Below are positions 43,248 through 52,278 of a DNA stretch of 64,000 nt, in pieces; positions within the stretch are counted from its first letter, which is position 1; the number at the start of each line of letters is the position of its first letter. The stretch covers positions 85,856 to 149,855 of the forward strand of contig JAJBSL010000003.1 of NCBI GenBank assembly GCA_020540725.1, in the 5' to 3' direction. The position numbers and the translations under genes were made by a program. The DNA is from Lachnospiraceae bacterium EP-SM-12S-S03 (GTDB lineage Bacteria; Bacillota; Clostridia; Lachnospirales; Lachnospiraceae). Under the pieces are notes generated by a model. The model worked only from the letters and a program-made list of their open reading frames with translations, had not been told where the DNA came from and made no database searches.

Positions 43248-43287
43248 TAGTATCTCCTGCCTCTTTTCACTTTAATGTATTTTTCCC

Positions 43288-45312
43288 TTATTGATTATTT
43301 GTTTTTAGACATTCCGGAACATGTCCTTTCCTGATGTAATAATTATAAGACTGTCCCATTGTCGTTTCTATCGTTACATACATATCCTTTTCTGCAATAT
43401 TTCCCAAAAAACCGGTCTGTACATAACACATACTATCCAAAACCTGCTGCATATCTTCCTTCGGAATTACCTTGCTTATAATTTCCGAATTTTCTTCATT
43501 TGAAGCATGGTACTCCACCGTCATAGAAGATACATCATCCACCGTCAGATTTCTCCAGTTTGTAAATTCCTTCTGTAAAAATTCCAAAGTCTTTGTAAAC
43601 TCCTTGTACACAGGAAAATTCATGAAGTCATCCCCTTTTGTAAATTGCAGTTGGGCAACAAGATTTGCATTCTCAAAAACTGACAACGGCTTTGTTTCCA
43701 ACTCTTCTAAGTATGTGTCAAGCAGCTTATCCAAGTCTTTTTGCTCAGATGTGAATGTATGATGGGTTCCAAAGTACATATCTACCGTTCCAAAATAGTA
43801 TTGATCCTTTCCTATCTTATCAACGTTAAAATATTTCCTTCGATATTCCCGGTCTGCAAACAAGGAATCCATACACTGATACATTTTTTCATAATCTACA
43901 TAATATTTTCTATATGTTACGCTTCCACTTTTCAAATAATATGCCACTTTCACCGGGATATATTTTTCGCTCCCCCACTCGTCAATATCATCTCCCACGT
44001 GTTCGACACCATTTTGCGCTACTTGATAAAGTCTCGCAAATTCCTTCGTTCTAAATCCATCCAAACGGTTTTTCACATCTTCATCTGTATAAGATAGCGT
44101 ATTGGAAAATACTTCCGGATTGTCATAAAGCAAATCCACCGACATGGCAACCACTTTCTCCTTAGGCGGAAGGTATGTATCATATCCGATCAGATCAAAC
44201 CGCAAAATCATACACACAAGTGCTGTTCCCAACACAGCAAGCCCAAAAGACGCCTTTTTCTTTAACAACATTTTCATATCTGCCGAATAAATAAATTCTA
44301 CCAGACAACAGACGAATGCCGCTGACAAAATTCCTACCGCAAATGTCCAGATAGGAACCTGATCTTTGACTTCATACTGGGAAGATGCCATCACCGCAAA
44401 AAAGGTTCCTGCAGATATTGCAAGCAAAATTTTAACGATGGATTCCAGTATCGGAAACGCAATTGCCTTTCCCGCCGCTTCCGATGGCCTCCTTTTATAC
44501 AGGACAAATGTAATGAGCGTAAGAACAATACCTGTTACAATTGCAAAAAATGTAATTTTTCCTAGATTGCCATCCCTAAAGTACAGTTGTATCATTTTGT
44601 AGTATAGAAAAACCGGTGATTTTTCCGACATATCACTATTCAGATTATAAATGAACGACTGATACCCTACGACAGCTTCTGTAGAAAAATAAGTTTCAAA
44701 TGCGGTTCCCATCACCATATTTTTCAAGGCCGCTGCAAACGGGTACCATATCTGTAAAACACCAATCATCAGAATACCTGTCAGCATTTTCCCGGTAATA
44801 ATCATTCCGATAGACGATACGATATACACAAGATGATAGGAAAGCAACGTAATCCCAATCATAGTTGCAAGAGCTTCTGCTGATTTTGGCCCGGTCACCC
44901 CCTTCGTAACACCAATGAGATATCTGATCACATAACTTAAAATGCACGGTATCATAATCTGGATGAAACTACTAATATAAGATACTGCAAGCCACTCCTC
45001 CCGTTTCACCGGAAGGCTGTGATAAAAATCAAGCTGACGTCTGGAATGCAAATGTGTAAATGATGTTACCGCTCCTAAAACGGCTCCGGCTATCATGAAA
45101 AATCCAACCCACTCATTCCCCAATTCCGTCTCAAGGAACCATGACTTTGCATAATTCATATCATCTGAAGACCAGTAAAGTATACTATCGATCTGCATTG
45201 CCGTCGCAATTGGAAGTACAACAAGAAAGATTCCTGCAAAAATACACAAAAGCCAGACTCGCTTTTTAATATCTTCTTTCAGTAGTTTATAAAAAGAAAT
45301 GCTTGATGTCAT
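43288..45312 (-). CDS. ABC transporter permease with large extracytoplasmic domain (YtrC/D- or DUF6449-like)
   Basis: A 674-aa protein. The first ~300 residues hold six or more helices (WLLCIFAGIFLVVLPIATAM, FFMIAGAVLGAVTSF, IGVLQIWYPFAAAL and others), with more up to about 385. The last ~270 residues are hydrophilic (from PPKEKVVAMSVDLLYDNPEV). HSRRQLDFYHSLPVKREEWL is typical of permeases in GntR-regulated exporter operons. The start overlaps the ATPase end by 26 bases. The cargo is unknown. Confidence 0.85.
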   Translation of the reverse strand: MTSSISFYKLLKEDIKKRVWLLCIFAGIFLVVLPIATAMQIDSILYWSSDDMNYAKSWFLETELGNEWVGFFMIAGAVLGAVTSFTHLHSRRQLDFYHSLPVKREEWLAVSYISSFIQIMIPCILSYVIRYLIGVTKGVTGPKSAEALATMIGITLLSYHLVYIVSSIGMIITGKMLTGILMIGVLQIWYPFAAALKNMVMGTAFETYFSTEAVVGYQSFIYNLNSDMSEKSPVFLYYKMIQLYFRDGNLGKITFFAIVTGIVLTLITFVLYKRRPSEAAGKAIAFPILESIVKILLAISAGTFFAVMASSQYEVKDQVPIWTFAVGILSAAFVCCLVEFIYSADMKMLLKKKASFGLAVLGTALVCMILRFDLIGYDTYLPPKEKVVAMSVDLLYDNPEVFSNTLSYTDEDVKNRLDGFRTKEFARLYQVAQNGVEHVGDDIDEWGSEKYIPVKVAYYLKSGSVTYRKYYVDYEKMYQCMDSLFADREYRRKYFNVDKIGKDQYYFGTVDMYFGTHHTFTSEQKDLDKLLDTYLEELETKPLSVFENANLVAQLQFTKGDDFMNFPVYKEFTKTLEFLQKEFTNWRNLTVDDVSSMTVEYHASNEENSEIISKVIPKEDMQQVLDSMCYVQTGFLGNIAEKDMYVTIETTMGQSYNYYIRKGHVPECLKTNNQ

Positions 45313-46189
45313 ATCCCTTTACCTCCATCTCGCTGATAAAAATTTCTTCCAAAGTCAATGGCAACGCTTCTACAAACACCGGATCCCGCTCTTTGATCCG
45401 ATCTAGAATCTCCTCTTTTGTGCCTCTCGCTGTAAAACTCAAAAGCGAGCCTCTTTTCTCATGGTGAAGCACCTGCAATTCAGCAAGCAGCCGCTCTTCG
45501 GCTATAGGATTATCAATTACACATTGTACTTTATGCATATGGAATTTCATTTCTTCCATATCTTTTGTAAACAAAATTCCTCCCTTATGTAATAACCCTA
45601 CTGTATCACAAATATCTTCAATCTCCCTTAGATTATGTGACGCTATAATCGGTGTAAACTCCCGGTTAATGACTTCCAGTGCAAAAAGGCTCTTCACGGC
45701 CTGACGCATAACGGAATCCAGACCATCGAAGGTCTCGTCACAGAATAAATATTTTGTTCTGGCACATATTCCGAGAAGCATGGACACCTGCTTTTTCATT
45801 CCCTTTGAGAAGGTACTGATTTTACGATCCATTTCAACATGAAATTTCTCTGCAAGCTCATCAAATTTCTTTTCATCGAATTTCTTGTATACCATCTTAT
45901 AATAATTTTTCATAACTCGAACAGTAGCATTTGGAAAAAAGTATGCTGTATCCGGAAGAAAGCAGATTTCATTTTTTATTTCCAAATTCTCAAACACTTT
46001 CTGCCCATCAATCAGAATGGTTCCCTGATCCGCTTTCATAATTCCGCTCAAAAGACGAAGAAAGGTACTTTTCCCTGCTCCATTGCTGCCTACAAGTCCA
46101 AAAATCTGTCCCTCATGTATCGTAGTTGTTATATTATCGACAGCTCTTATTCCTTCAAATGTTTTTGTAAGCTCCCTGATCTCTATCAT
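45287..46189 (-). CDS. ABC transporter ATP-binding protein (YtrB-like)
   Basis: A 300-aa ATPase. Walker A GLVGSNGAGKSTFLRLLSG; a signature degenerate in its first residues (TFSKGMKKQVSMLLGI, where LSGG would be usual); Walker B YLFCDETFDGLDSVMRQ, with Thr where Pro is common. The C-terminal ~80 residues resemble other GntR-linked ATPases. The ATG overlaps the GntR stop in ATGA and follows GGAGGAGG, so it is tightly coupled. Confidence 0.92.
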   Translation of the reverse strand: MIEIRELTKTFEGIRAVDNITTTIHEGQIFGLVGSNGAGKSTFLRLLSGIMKADQGTILIDGQKVFENLEIKNEICFLPDTAYFFPNATVRVMKNYYKMVYKKFDEKKFDELAEKFHVEMDRKISTFSKGMKKQVSMLLGICARTKYLFCDETFDGLDSVMRQAVKSLFALEVINREFTPIIASHNLREIEDICDTVGLLHKGGILFTKDMEEMKFHMHKVQCVIDNPIAEERLLAELQVLHHEKRGSLLSFTARGTKEEILDRIKERDPVFVEALPLTLEEIFISEMEVKGYDIKHFFL

Positions 46190-46560
46190 ATATTTCCTCC
46201 TCCCTTCCAACAATTTTCCAAAACTCTCTCGCATTCCTCTTTCGTAATCCCCAACTCTATTCCTTCTTTAAAAAGTCCTCTCATTTTCTCCAGAAAGTTT
46301 TCCTTCTTCTGTTCCAGCAAATTATCATTTTCCGTCACAAAATTACCTCGTCCCTTTACAGGATAAATATATCCCTGTTGTTCCAAAGCGGTGTACGCTT
46401 TCTGTATTGTATTCGGATTAATGGAAAGTTCTATGGCAAGCGAACGAACAGACGGCATCTGACTTCCCGGTGGCAAAACGCCCTTCAGGATTAACGTCTG
46501 AAACCGATCTACAATCTGTTCATAAATCGGAGCCCGATTCTGATAATCAATTGTAATCAT
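46186..46560 (-). CDS. GntR-family repressor, YtrA subfamily
   Basis: A 124-aa protein: a GntR winged helix (IYEQIVDRFQTLILKGVLPP, then SVRSLAIELSINPNTIQKAY and EQQGYIYPVKGRGNFV) plus a short two-helix C-terminus, the YtrA layout without a ligand domain. It heads the GntR-ATPase-permease operon. A strong operator-like inverted repeat overlaps its transcription start, so it probably represses itself. YtrA homologues respond to cell-wall-active compounds in Bacillus. Confidence 0.92.
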   Translation of the reverse strand: MITIDYQNRAPIYEQIVDRFQTLILKGVLPPGSQMPSVRSLAIELSINPNTIQKAYTALEQQGYIYPVKGRGNFVTENDNLLEQKKENFLEKMRGLFKEGIELGITKEECERVLENCWKGGGNI

Positions 46561-46581
46561 AATATCTCCCTTCCACCGTTT

Positions 46582-46610
46582 TAAGTGCACTACGATTATT
46601 AGTACACTTA
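46582..46610. promoter_or_regulatory. Candidate operator of the YtrA-type repressor
   Basis: Inverted repeat TAAGTGCAC (46582-46590), 11-base spacer, GTACACTTA (46602-46610); eight of nine arm bases pair. It begins right downstream of the -10 box. Confidence 0.7.
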
Positions 46611-46611
46611 G

Positions 46612-46640
46612 AGTATAGTATAGGACACACTGGACGTCAA
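46612..46640 (-). promoter_or_regulatory. Promoter of the GntR-ABC operon
   Basis: Minus-strand TTGACG (46635-46640), 17-base spacer, TATACT (46612-46617). Confidence 0.8.
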
Positions 46641-46745
46641 TATATAATTCATGAAAATTTTTCTCAAAATCTCAAAACGAACCAGCCTCTACACTTCCGT
46701 AGCACTTTTTACACTTACATAATAACTTAGAACTTTCCTATATCA

Positions 46746-46788
46746 TAAAGAAAACAGTGTGTATCCCCCAAACGATACACACTGTTTT
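46746..46788 (-). terminator. Terminator after the dipeptidase gene
   Basis: A perfect 15-bp minus-strand stem AAAACAGTGTGTATC / GATACACACTGTTTT with an eight-base loop, followed by CTTTATG. It lies two bases after the dipeptidase stop. Confidence 0.88.
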
Positions 46789-46789
46789 C

Positions 46790-47755
46790 TTATCGCATCA
46801 CATCTTTGATTACCCTCATTGCATTCCGATACCATATTTTTTCAATCTGTCCTTCTGTAAAACCTGCCCGCTGCAATTCCTGATAAAGAATCGGCATTTT
46901 CTCTACTTTATCAATTTCCAGACTCCCTCCTGTAAATCCGTCAAAGTCCGTTCCAATTGCAACTGCATCCATACCTGCCACATTTACAATATGCTGAATA
47001 TGTGCTGCCAGATCTTCCCTCATGGCTCTCTCATTTTCTCTCACAAAAGCAGGATAAAAGTTCACTGCGGCTACGCCGCCCTTTTCTGCCAAAGCTTTCA
47101 GCATCTCATCTGTCATGTTTCTCGGGTGATTACAAAGACTTCTGGAACTGGAATGAGATGCAACAACAGGTGCTTTACTATGACTTACCACATCCCAAAA
47201 TCCACCATCCGACATATGTGATACGTCCACGATCATACCAAGTTCATTCATCCGTTCCACCGTCTCAAATCCAAAAGATTTCAGCCCCTTTGTCATGATC
47301 CCCGCATCTTTGCTGTTTGGAAATCCCATACAATTCTCAAAATTCCACATCAAAGTTATCAGTCGGATTCCTTCTTTGTAGAGTTCTTCCAGTTTCCCCA
47401 TATCTCCATTCAAGATCCCGCCTTCTTCCACGGTAAGGATTGCCGAAATTTTCCCATTTTCCTGATTACGTAAAATATCATCTGCATTTACCGCAAATGC
47501 AATATCCCGACTGTTTTTCTGCACTTCTTCCCGCATTTTCCCCGCCATCTGTTTTGCATAAGAAAATGCTTTCTCAAACCGGTCTTCGCCTTGAAATCTT
47601 TCCATATATACAAAACACGCAAAAAACTGCGCCATCGTCCCGGCTTGTTTCATTCCTTTTATATCAATATCAAAGGAATTTTCATAAAGACCTTCTCCGT
47701 TTTTACTTTCCAAAATCTTGCCTGCAGTATCACAGTGCATATCAATCAAATGCAT
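46790..47755 (-). CDS. Membrane-dipeptidase-type Zn peptidase (M19, renal dipeptidase family)
   Basis: A 321-aa TIM-barrel peptidase. N-terminal metal motif IDMHCDT (His-x-Asp), Glu in LTVEEGGIL, VDVSHMSDGGFWDV (His), SHSSSR and GTDFDGFTGG near the end. No signal peptide is visible, so it is probably cytoplasmic. Bacterial members cleave dipeptides, including ones with a D-amino acid. It diverges from the C26 hydrolase gene, and together they could process gamma-glutamyl or D-containing peptides, but that is only positional inference. Confidence 0.92.
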   Translation of the reverse strand: MHLIDMHCDTAGKILESKNGEGLYENSFDIDIKGMKQAGTMAQFFACFVYMERFQGEDRFEKAFSYAKQMAGKMREEVQKNSRDIAFAVNADDILRNQENGKISAILTVEEGGILNGDMGKLEELYKEGIRLITLMWNFENCMGFPNSKDAGIMTKGLKSFGFETVERMNELGMIVDVSHMSDGGFWDVVSHSKAPVVASHSSSRSLCNHPRNMTDEMLKALAEKGGVAAVNFYPAFVRENERAMREDLAAHIQHIVNVAGMDAVAIGTDFDGFTGGSLEIDKVEKMPILYQELQRAGFTEGQIEKIWYRNAMRVIKDVMR

Positions 47756-47824
47756 ATTTTCACCTTCCTCGAATATTTTATATTATTATAGACTATGCTA
47801 ATAGAAAAAGGAAGAATACAATCT

Positions 47825-48520
47825 ATGAAATCAAAAATCGGAATCGTTGTCTGCGGAATTTATGACAATAAGCAATTTGTAACAAATACTTATATTCAAT
47901 CGATTCGCTATGCCGGAGGATTGCCGCTTCTTATCCCGCTTGTAAAATCCAATTCTGCGATTGACGAATATGTCAAACTATGTGATGGATTCTTGTTCTG
48001 TGGCGGCGCCGATATCACCCCTCTTCTTTTTGGACAGGAACCGGTAAACGGACTCGGTGAAACGAATATACGGCTGGATATTTTTCAGATCCGGCTTATG
48101 AAAAAAGCGTTGGAATCTCAAAAGCCAATCCTTGCCATCTGCCGAGGCATGCAAGTTTTAAATGTAGCCTGCGGAGGTACCATTTATCAAGATATTTCTT
48201 TAAAATCTGAAGACACACTGAACCACATGCAAAACTCTGCCTCCAGAACAGATATCAGTCACAAGGTTACCGTAAAATCAGGAACACAATTACATCAGAT
48301 CGTTGGAAGTATTCTGTATACCAACAGTTTCCATCATCAGGCGCTTGACCGCCTGGGAACCGGTCTGGTTGTATCCGCCCATACTTCCGACCACATCATA
48401 GAAGCAGTAGAAATGCCTGCGCATCCTTTCGTGATCGGTATACAATGGCACCCGGAATCCATGTTTCAAACTTCAAAAGAAATGCGGGAACTATTCTGCC
48501 GTTTTATAAAAGCAGTATAG
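47825..48520 (+). CDS. Class-I glutamine-amidotransferase-like hydrolase (peptidase C26, PuuD-like)
   Basis: About 231 aa. Nucleophile Cys in LAICRGMQVLNVACGG; partner His and Glu in IGIQWHPESMF; early motif DGFLFCGGADITPLLFG. These are marks of gamma-glutamyl-gamma-aminobutyrate hydrolases and related gamma-glutamyl hydrolases. The start was chosen at 47825 because the protein core begins MKSKIGIVVCGI; an ATG 30 bases earlier has no ribosome site. Confidence 0.88.
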   Translation: MKSKIGIVVCGIYDNKQFVTNTYIQSIRYAGGLPLLIPLVKSNSAIDEYVKLCDGFLFCGGADITPLLFGQEPVNGLGETNIRLDIFQIRLMKKALESQKPILAICRGMQVLNVACGGTIYQDISLKSEDTLNHMQNSASRTDISHKVTVKSGTQLHQIVGSILYTNSFHHQALDRLGTGLVVSAHTSDHIIEAVEMPAHPFVIGIQWHPESMFQTSKEMRELFCRFIKAV

Positions 48521-48554
48521 ATACACGATAAATCCTCACAGAGCATTACGTTCA

Positions 48555-49523
48555 TTATTCAAAAGGATACCTAATTCCCCAATCTGCCCGTAACTGATCC
48601 ATCAGTTCCATCATCACAATACTTTCTGCATGTGGAATTTCCTCGCATTCAAGTTTTCCTTCCCGGATTGCTTTCATGGATGCGCGCACCTGATATTCAA
48701 ATCCCGTAATCTGTTCCGGCACTTTTACTTCTTTTACAAGTTTACGCTCCTTTGTGTATACTTTGATCGCCGTTACGTTATTCAGATTCTCAGCGATCAA
48801 GTATCCTTTTGTTCCATATACAATACCGTATTGCTCTGTCCCTGCCAGCATTCCACTGTGTGCGACTGCCATAACTCCGTTGTCATATTTCAGAATAACC
48901 GCATTCTGTTCATCCACTCCGGTTACTGTTTTTGTGCATGTAGAAACAATTTCCTTCACATCATTTCCAAGAACCATACTGATAAATGTAAGCGGATAGA
49001 TTCCCACATCTAAAAGAGCGCCTCCCGCAAGTTCCGGTCTTTGCATCCGTTCCACATCTTTGATATCGTATCCGAGATTTGCCGTCACAAAGGTAACATC
49101 TCCAATCTCTCCACTTCGAATAATCTCATCGATCATCGTTCTAGATGGAAGATATCGAGTCCAAATAGCTTCTGTAAGAAACACTTTTCTTTCTTCCGCT
49201 AGTGCACAAATTTCTTTTGCCTGTTTTGCATTGACCATAAATGCTTTTTCACAGAGAACCGGCTTTCCTTGTTCAATACAAAGTTTTGTGTGCGCAAAAT
49301 GATGGGAATGCGGAGTTGCTACATAGATCAGTTCCACTTCCGGATCACTCGCCAGTTGTTCATAAGAACCATACGCTTTCTTAGCGCCGTACTCTTTTGC
49401 AAATTTCTCTGCCTTTTTTTGATCCCTTGCTCCGATTGCATAAAACGTTGCATCCTCCATAGCATTTAAAGTGTTCGCCATATTTCGTGCAATATTACCC
49501 GCTCCTAAAATCCCTATCTTCAT
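48555..49523 (-). CDS. Gfo/Idh/MocA-family oxidoreductase
   Basis: A 322-aa NAD(P)-dependent enzyme. Rossmann motif GILGAGNIARNMANTLN at the N-terminus; AEKFAKEYGAKKAYGSYEQL; VYVATPHSHHFAHTKLCIEQ and KPVLCEKAFMVN hold the conserved Glu-Lys. The C-terminal domain contains GGALLDVGIYPLTFISMVLG. The substrate (sugar, inositol or trans-dihydrodiol type) cannot be told. The start is set by AGGAGG before the 49523 ATG. It stands alone between convergent and divergent neighbours. Confidence 0.9.
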   Translation of the reverse strand: MKIGILGAGNIARNMANTLNAMEDATFYAIGARDQKKAEKFAKEYGAKKAYGSYEQLASDPEVELIYVATPHSHHFAHTKLCIEQGKPVLCEKAFMVNAKQAKEICALAEERKVFLTEAIWTRYLPSRTMIDEIIRSGEIGDVTFVTANLGYDIKDVERMQRPELAGGALLDVGIYPLTFISMVLGNDVKEIVSTCTKTVTGVDEQNAVILKYDNGVMAVAHSGMLAGTEQYGIVYGTKGYLIAENLNNVTAIKVYTKERKLVKEVKVPEQITGFEYQVRASMKAIREGKLECEEIPHAESIVMMELMDQLRADWGIRYPFE

Positions 49524-49645
49524 ATCTGCCCTCCTGAAATTAAATAAATTTTCAAAATAAATTATATATATTATAACATAATTTCTCCTCTTTTTACCCA
49601 TACTAACTGAGTAAACTACAATTATATTTTAAGGAGGAAGCTACC

Positions 49646-49828
49646 ATGGAAGAAATTTCTATCTTAGATTTACAGAATCTTCGTCACTTAATCGGTGGAT
49701 ATTCTACAACTCACTGCAAAATGACTGATTATGCATCACAGGCACAGGATCCTGAAGTAAAGCAACTATTCCAGGATGCGGCACAAAGCGCGATGAAAAA
49801 CAAACAGGATTTAATGAAGTTTTTATAG
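49646..49828 (+). CDS. Small CotF-like spore coat-associated protein (first of pair)
   Basis: A 60-aa helical protein with RBS AAGGAGG. The sequence LRHLIGGYSTTHCKMTDYAS and the spacing of Lys/Gln/Asp resemble the N-terminal half of the CotF (Coat_F) helical bundle. It is followed after 12 bases by a second CotF-like gene. The two may together correspond to one split coat protein. Confidence 0.65.
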   Translation: MEEISILDLQNLRHLIGGYSTTHCKMTDYASQAQDPEVKQLFQDAAQSAMKNKQDLMKFL

Positions 49829-49840
49829 GAGGAAGAGAAA

Positions 49841-50098
49841 ATGGACGAAAAAACAATGGTATCCGATGCACTTGTCGGTGTAAACGGCGAGTTGAAAATG
49901 TTTGGGGATATGATCCCTCAGACGGAAAACAAAGAATTAAAACAGTGTTTAAAGCAAATCCGTAACGAATGTGAGATGTCTCAGGAAAAACTTTATCAGA
50001 TTGCCCGGGAAAAAAGCTACTACGTTCCTGCCGCAAAAGCAACAGCAGAAGAAAAACAGCATGTAAAATCTATCCTCACACAGGGAACAATGAAATAG
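49841..50098 (+). CDS. CotF-like spore coat protein (second of pair)
   Basis: An 85-aa protein ending in the Coat_F signature: REKSYYVPAAKAT preceded by a helix with QIRNECEMSQEKLYQIA. RBS AGGAGG. It is co-transcribed with the 60-aa gene upstream. It would be mother-cell expressed if a true coat protein; no sporulation promoter was identified with confidence. Confidence 0.75.
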   Translation: MDEKTMVSDALVGVNGELKMFGDMIPQTENKELKQCLKQIRNECEMSQEKLYQIAREKSYYVPAAKATAEEKQHVKSILTQGTMK

Positions 50099-50203
50099 GG
50101 TAACTATTCAGTTGATTTCCCGACTCTCCTTATGCTATAGTAGTGAAGAAACGCAAACATTACGCAAACTATTCAACTACTATTCATAAGGAGATTTACA
50201 TAT

Positions 50204-51760
50204 ATGAGCATTTTAAATGTGGAACACTTATCACATGGTTTCGGTGACCGTGCCATCTTTGGAGATGTATCTTTTCGGCTCTTAAAAGGCGAACATATCG
50301 GACTTGTTGGAGCCAACGGGGAAGGAAAGTCTACTTTCTTGAATATTGTAACCGGAAAGCTTCAGCCGGATGAGGGGAAAATTGAATGGGCCAAAAATGT
50401 CCGTGTCGGTTATCTTGACCAGCACACCGTTCTTGAAAAGGGTATGACCATACGAGAGGTACTAAAGTCTGCCTTTGCCTATTTATTTGATATGGAAACA
50501 AAAATGAACGAGATTTGTGATGCCCTTGGAACTGCCAGCGAAGAAGAAATGATCACATTAATGGATGAACTTGCCGTCATCCAGGACACACTTACTTTAC
50601 ATGATTTCTATGTTATTGATGCCAAAGTAGACGAAGTTGCCCGTGCTCTCGGTCTTCTGGATATCGGACTTGACCGGGATGTAACTGACTTAAGCGGTGG
50701 ACAGAGAACCAAAGTTCTTCTCGCAAAACTTCTGCTTGAAAAACCGGACATTCTGCTCCTCGATGAGCCAACTAACTATCTGGATGAAGAACACATTGTG
50801 TGGCTGAAACGTTATCTTCTAGACTACGAGAATGCGTTTATTCTTATTTCCCACGATATTCCATTCCTAAATGAAGTTGTCAATATCATTTACCATATGG
50901 AAAATCAGGAATTGAACCGCTACGTTGGTGACTATGACCATTTTCTGGAAGTATACGAAGTAAAAAAAGCACAGCTTGAAGCAGCTTATAAACGCCAGCA
51001 ACAAGAAATCAACGAACTGAAAGACTTTGTTGCACGAAACAAAGCCCGTGTTTCTACAAGAAATATGGCCATGTCCCGCCAGAAAAAGCTGGATAAAATG
51101 GACGTGATCGAACTTGCCGCCGAAAAGCCGAAACCGGAATTCAACTTTAAAGTCGGCCGCACACCGGGACGTTATATTTTCGAGACAAAAGATCTTGTCA
51201 TCGGTTATGACGAACCGTTGTCCAAACCTCTTACACTTGCAATGGAACGAGGACATAAAATTGCCCTTGTCGGTGCTAATGGTATTGGAAAAACAACACT
51301 TTTAAAAAGTATTCTCGGTCTTATTCCATCACTCAGTGGTTCTGTAGAACTAGGGGAAAATCTTCTGATCGGGTACTTTGAGCAAGAATCCGCCCCGGAC
51401 AACCGCACTACTTGCATTGAAGAAATTTGGAAAGAATTTCCTTCTTATACTCAGTATGAAGTCCGTTCTGCACTTGCAAAATGCGGACTCACTACAAAGC
51501 ATATTGAAAGTCAGGTTCGTGTGTTAAGCGGTGGAGAACAGGCCAAAGTCCGCCTCTGTAAACTGATCAACCGAGAAACGAATATTCTCCTTCTCGACGA
51601 GCCGACCAATCATCTGGATGTGGATGCAAAAGAAGAATTGAAACGAGCCCTTCGCGAATATCGGGGCAGCGTCCTTCTCATTTGCCACGAACCGGAATTC
51701 TACCAGGATGTAGTAAACGAAGTATGGGATTGTACGAAGTGGACCACAAAAATCTTATAA
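50204..51760 (+). CDS. ABC-F family ATPase (translation-associated, YbiT/EttA-like)
   Basis: A 518-aa protein with two ATPase domains and no membrane helices. Domain 1: Walker A GANGEGKST, signature LSGGQRTKV, Walker B ILLLDEPTNYLDEEH. The inter-domain linker (about 240-305) is a charged helical pair with KAQLEAAYKRQQQEINELKD. Domain 2: Walker A GANGIGKTT, signature LSGGEQAKV, Walker B ILLLDEPTNHLDVDA. ABC-F proteins act in the ribosomal E site; some protect from antibiotics. The linker is of ordinary length, so a housekeeping YbiT-type role is likelier than resistance. A plausible promoter (TTGATT, then TATAGT) lies upstream. Confidence 0.92.
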   Translation: MSILNVEHLSHGFGDRAIFGDVSFRLLKGEHIGLVGANGEGKSTFLNIVTGKLQPDEGKIEWAKNVRVGYLDQHTVLEKGMTIREVLKSAFAYLFDMETKMNEICDALGTASEEEMITLMDELAVIQDTLTLHDFYVIDAKVDEVARALGLLDIGLDRDVTDLSGGQRTKVLLAKLLLEKPDILLLDEPTNYLDEEHIVWLKRYLLDYENAFILISHDIPFLNEVVNIIYHMENQELNRYVGDYDHFLEVYEVKKAQLEAAYKRQQQEINELKDFVARNKARVSTRNMAMSRQKKLDKMDVIELAAEKPKPEFNFKVGRTPGRYIFETKDLVIGYDEPLSKPLTLAMERGHKIALVGANGIGKTTLLKSILGLIPSLSGSVELGENLLIGYFEQESAPDNRTTCIEEIWKEFPSYTQYEVRSALAKCGLTTKHIESQVRVLSGGEQAKVRLCKLINRETNILLLDEPTNHLDVDAKEELKRALREYRGSVLLICHEPEFYQDVVNEVWDCTKWTTKIL

Positions 51761-51766
51761 CATGAC

Positions 51767-51810
51767 AAAACGAGGGCATTGCAAAAATCAATTCGCAATG
51801 CCCTCTTCTA
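51767..51810. terminator. Bidirectional terminator between the ABC-F and Nudix genes
   Basis: An 11-bp stem GAGGGCATTGC / GCAATGCCCTC with a 12-base loop. On the minus strand it is followed by GTTTTG and on the plus strand by TTCTATTC. Confidence 0.85.
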
Positions 51811-51811
51811 T

Positions 51812-52276
51812 TCATATTTGCTTTCCATCCAGTTCACAACCGATTAAAGTATCACCCTGATATTGTAGTTTGAGCGAAAAGAACGGGGCATCTTTTCTAA
51901 GTAAATCAAAGAATATCTTATCCCCCGTCCAAAGATTCAGATTGTCAATCTCATCTTTCGGAACCCATTCCAAAGTTCCTTCATCACATTCACGCAATTC
52001 TCCCTCAAAACCATCTGCCGTATAGAGACAGATATATTCCGACTCATTGTCGTTGAAGTTAAATGTCAGAATTCCTCGAAACCGATATGATGTCAACGTA
52101 AGTCCTGTTTCCTCTTTCACTTCACGGAGCAGACAGTCTTCCGGGCTTTCCCCGGATTCAAAATGCCCTCCTACTCCAATCCACTTATCTTTATTCACAT
52201 CATTTTTCTTACTCACTCTGTGAAGCATCAGATATTTATCATCTTTTTCAATGTAACATAATGTCGTTAATTCCAA
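51812..52276 (-). CDS. Nudix hydrolase (MutT/8-oxo-dGTP diphosphatase-like)
   Basis: A 154-aa protein. Complete Nudix box: GGHFESGESPEDCLLREVKE followed by ETGL (about 36-59). The early Trp/Gly pair in DKWIGVGG is typical of the MutT-like 8-oxo-dGTP group. It follows a membrane-protein gene after two bases, in one unit. The actual nucleotide substrate is unknown. Confidence 0.9.
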   Translation of the reverse strand: MELTTLCYIEKDDKYLMLHRVSKKNDVNKDKWIGVGGHFESGESPEDCLLREVKEETGLTLTSYRFRGILTFNFNDNESEYICLYTADGFEGELRECDEGTLEWVPKDEIDNLNLWTGDKIFFDLLRKDAPFFSLKLQYQGDTLIGCELDGKQI

Positions 52277-52278
52277 TT

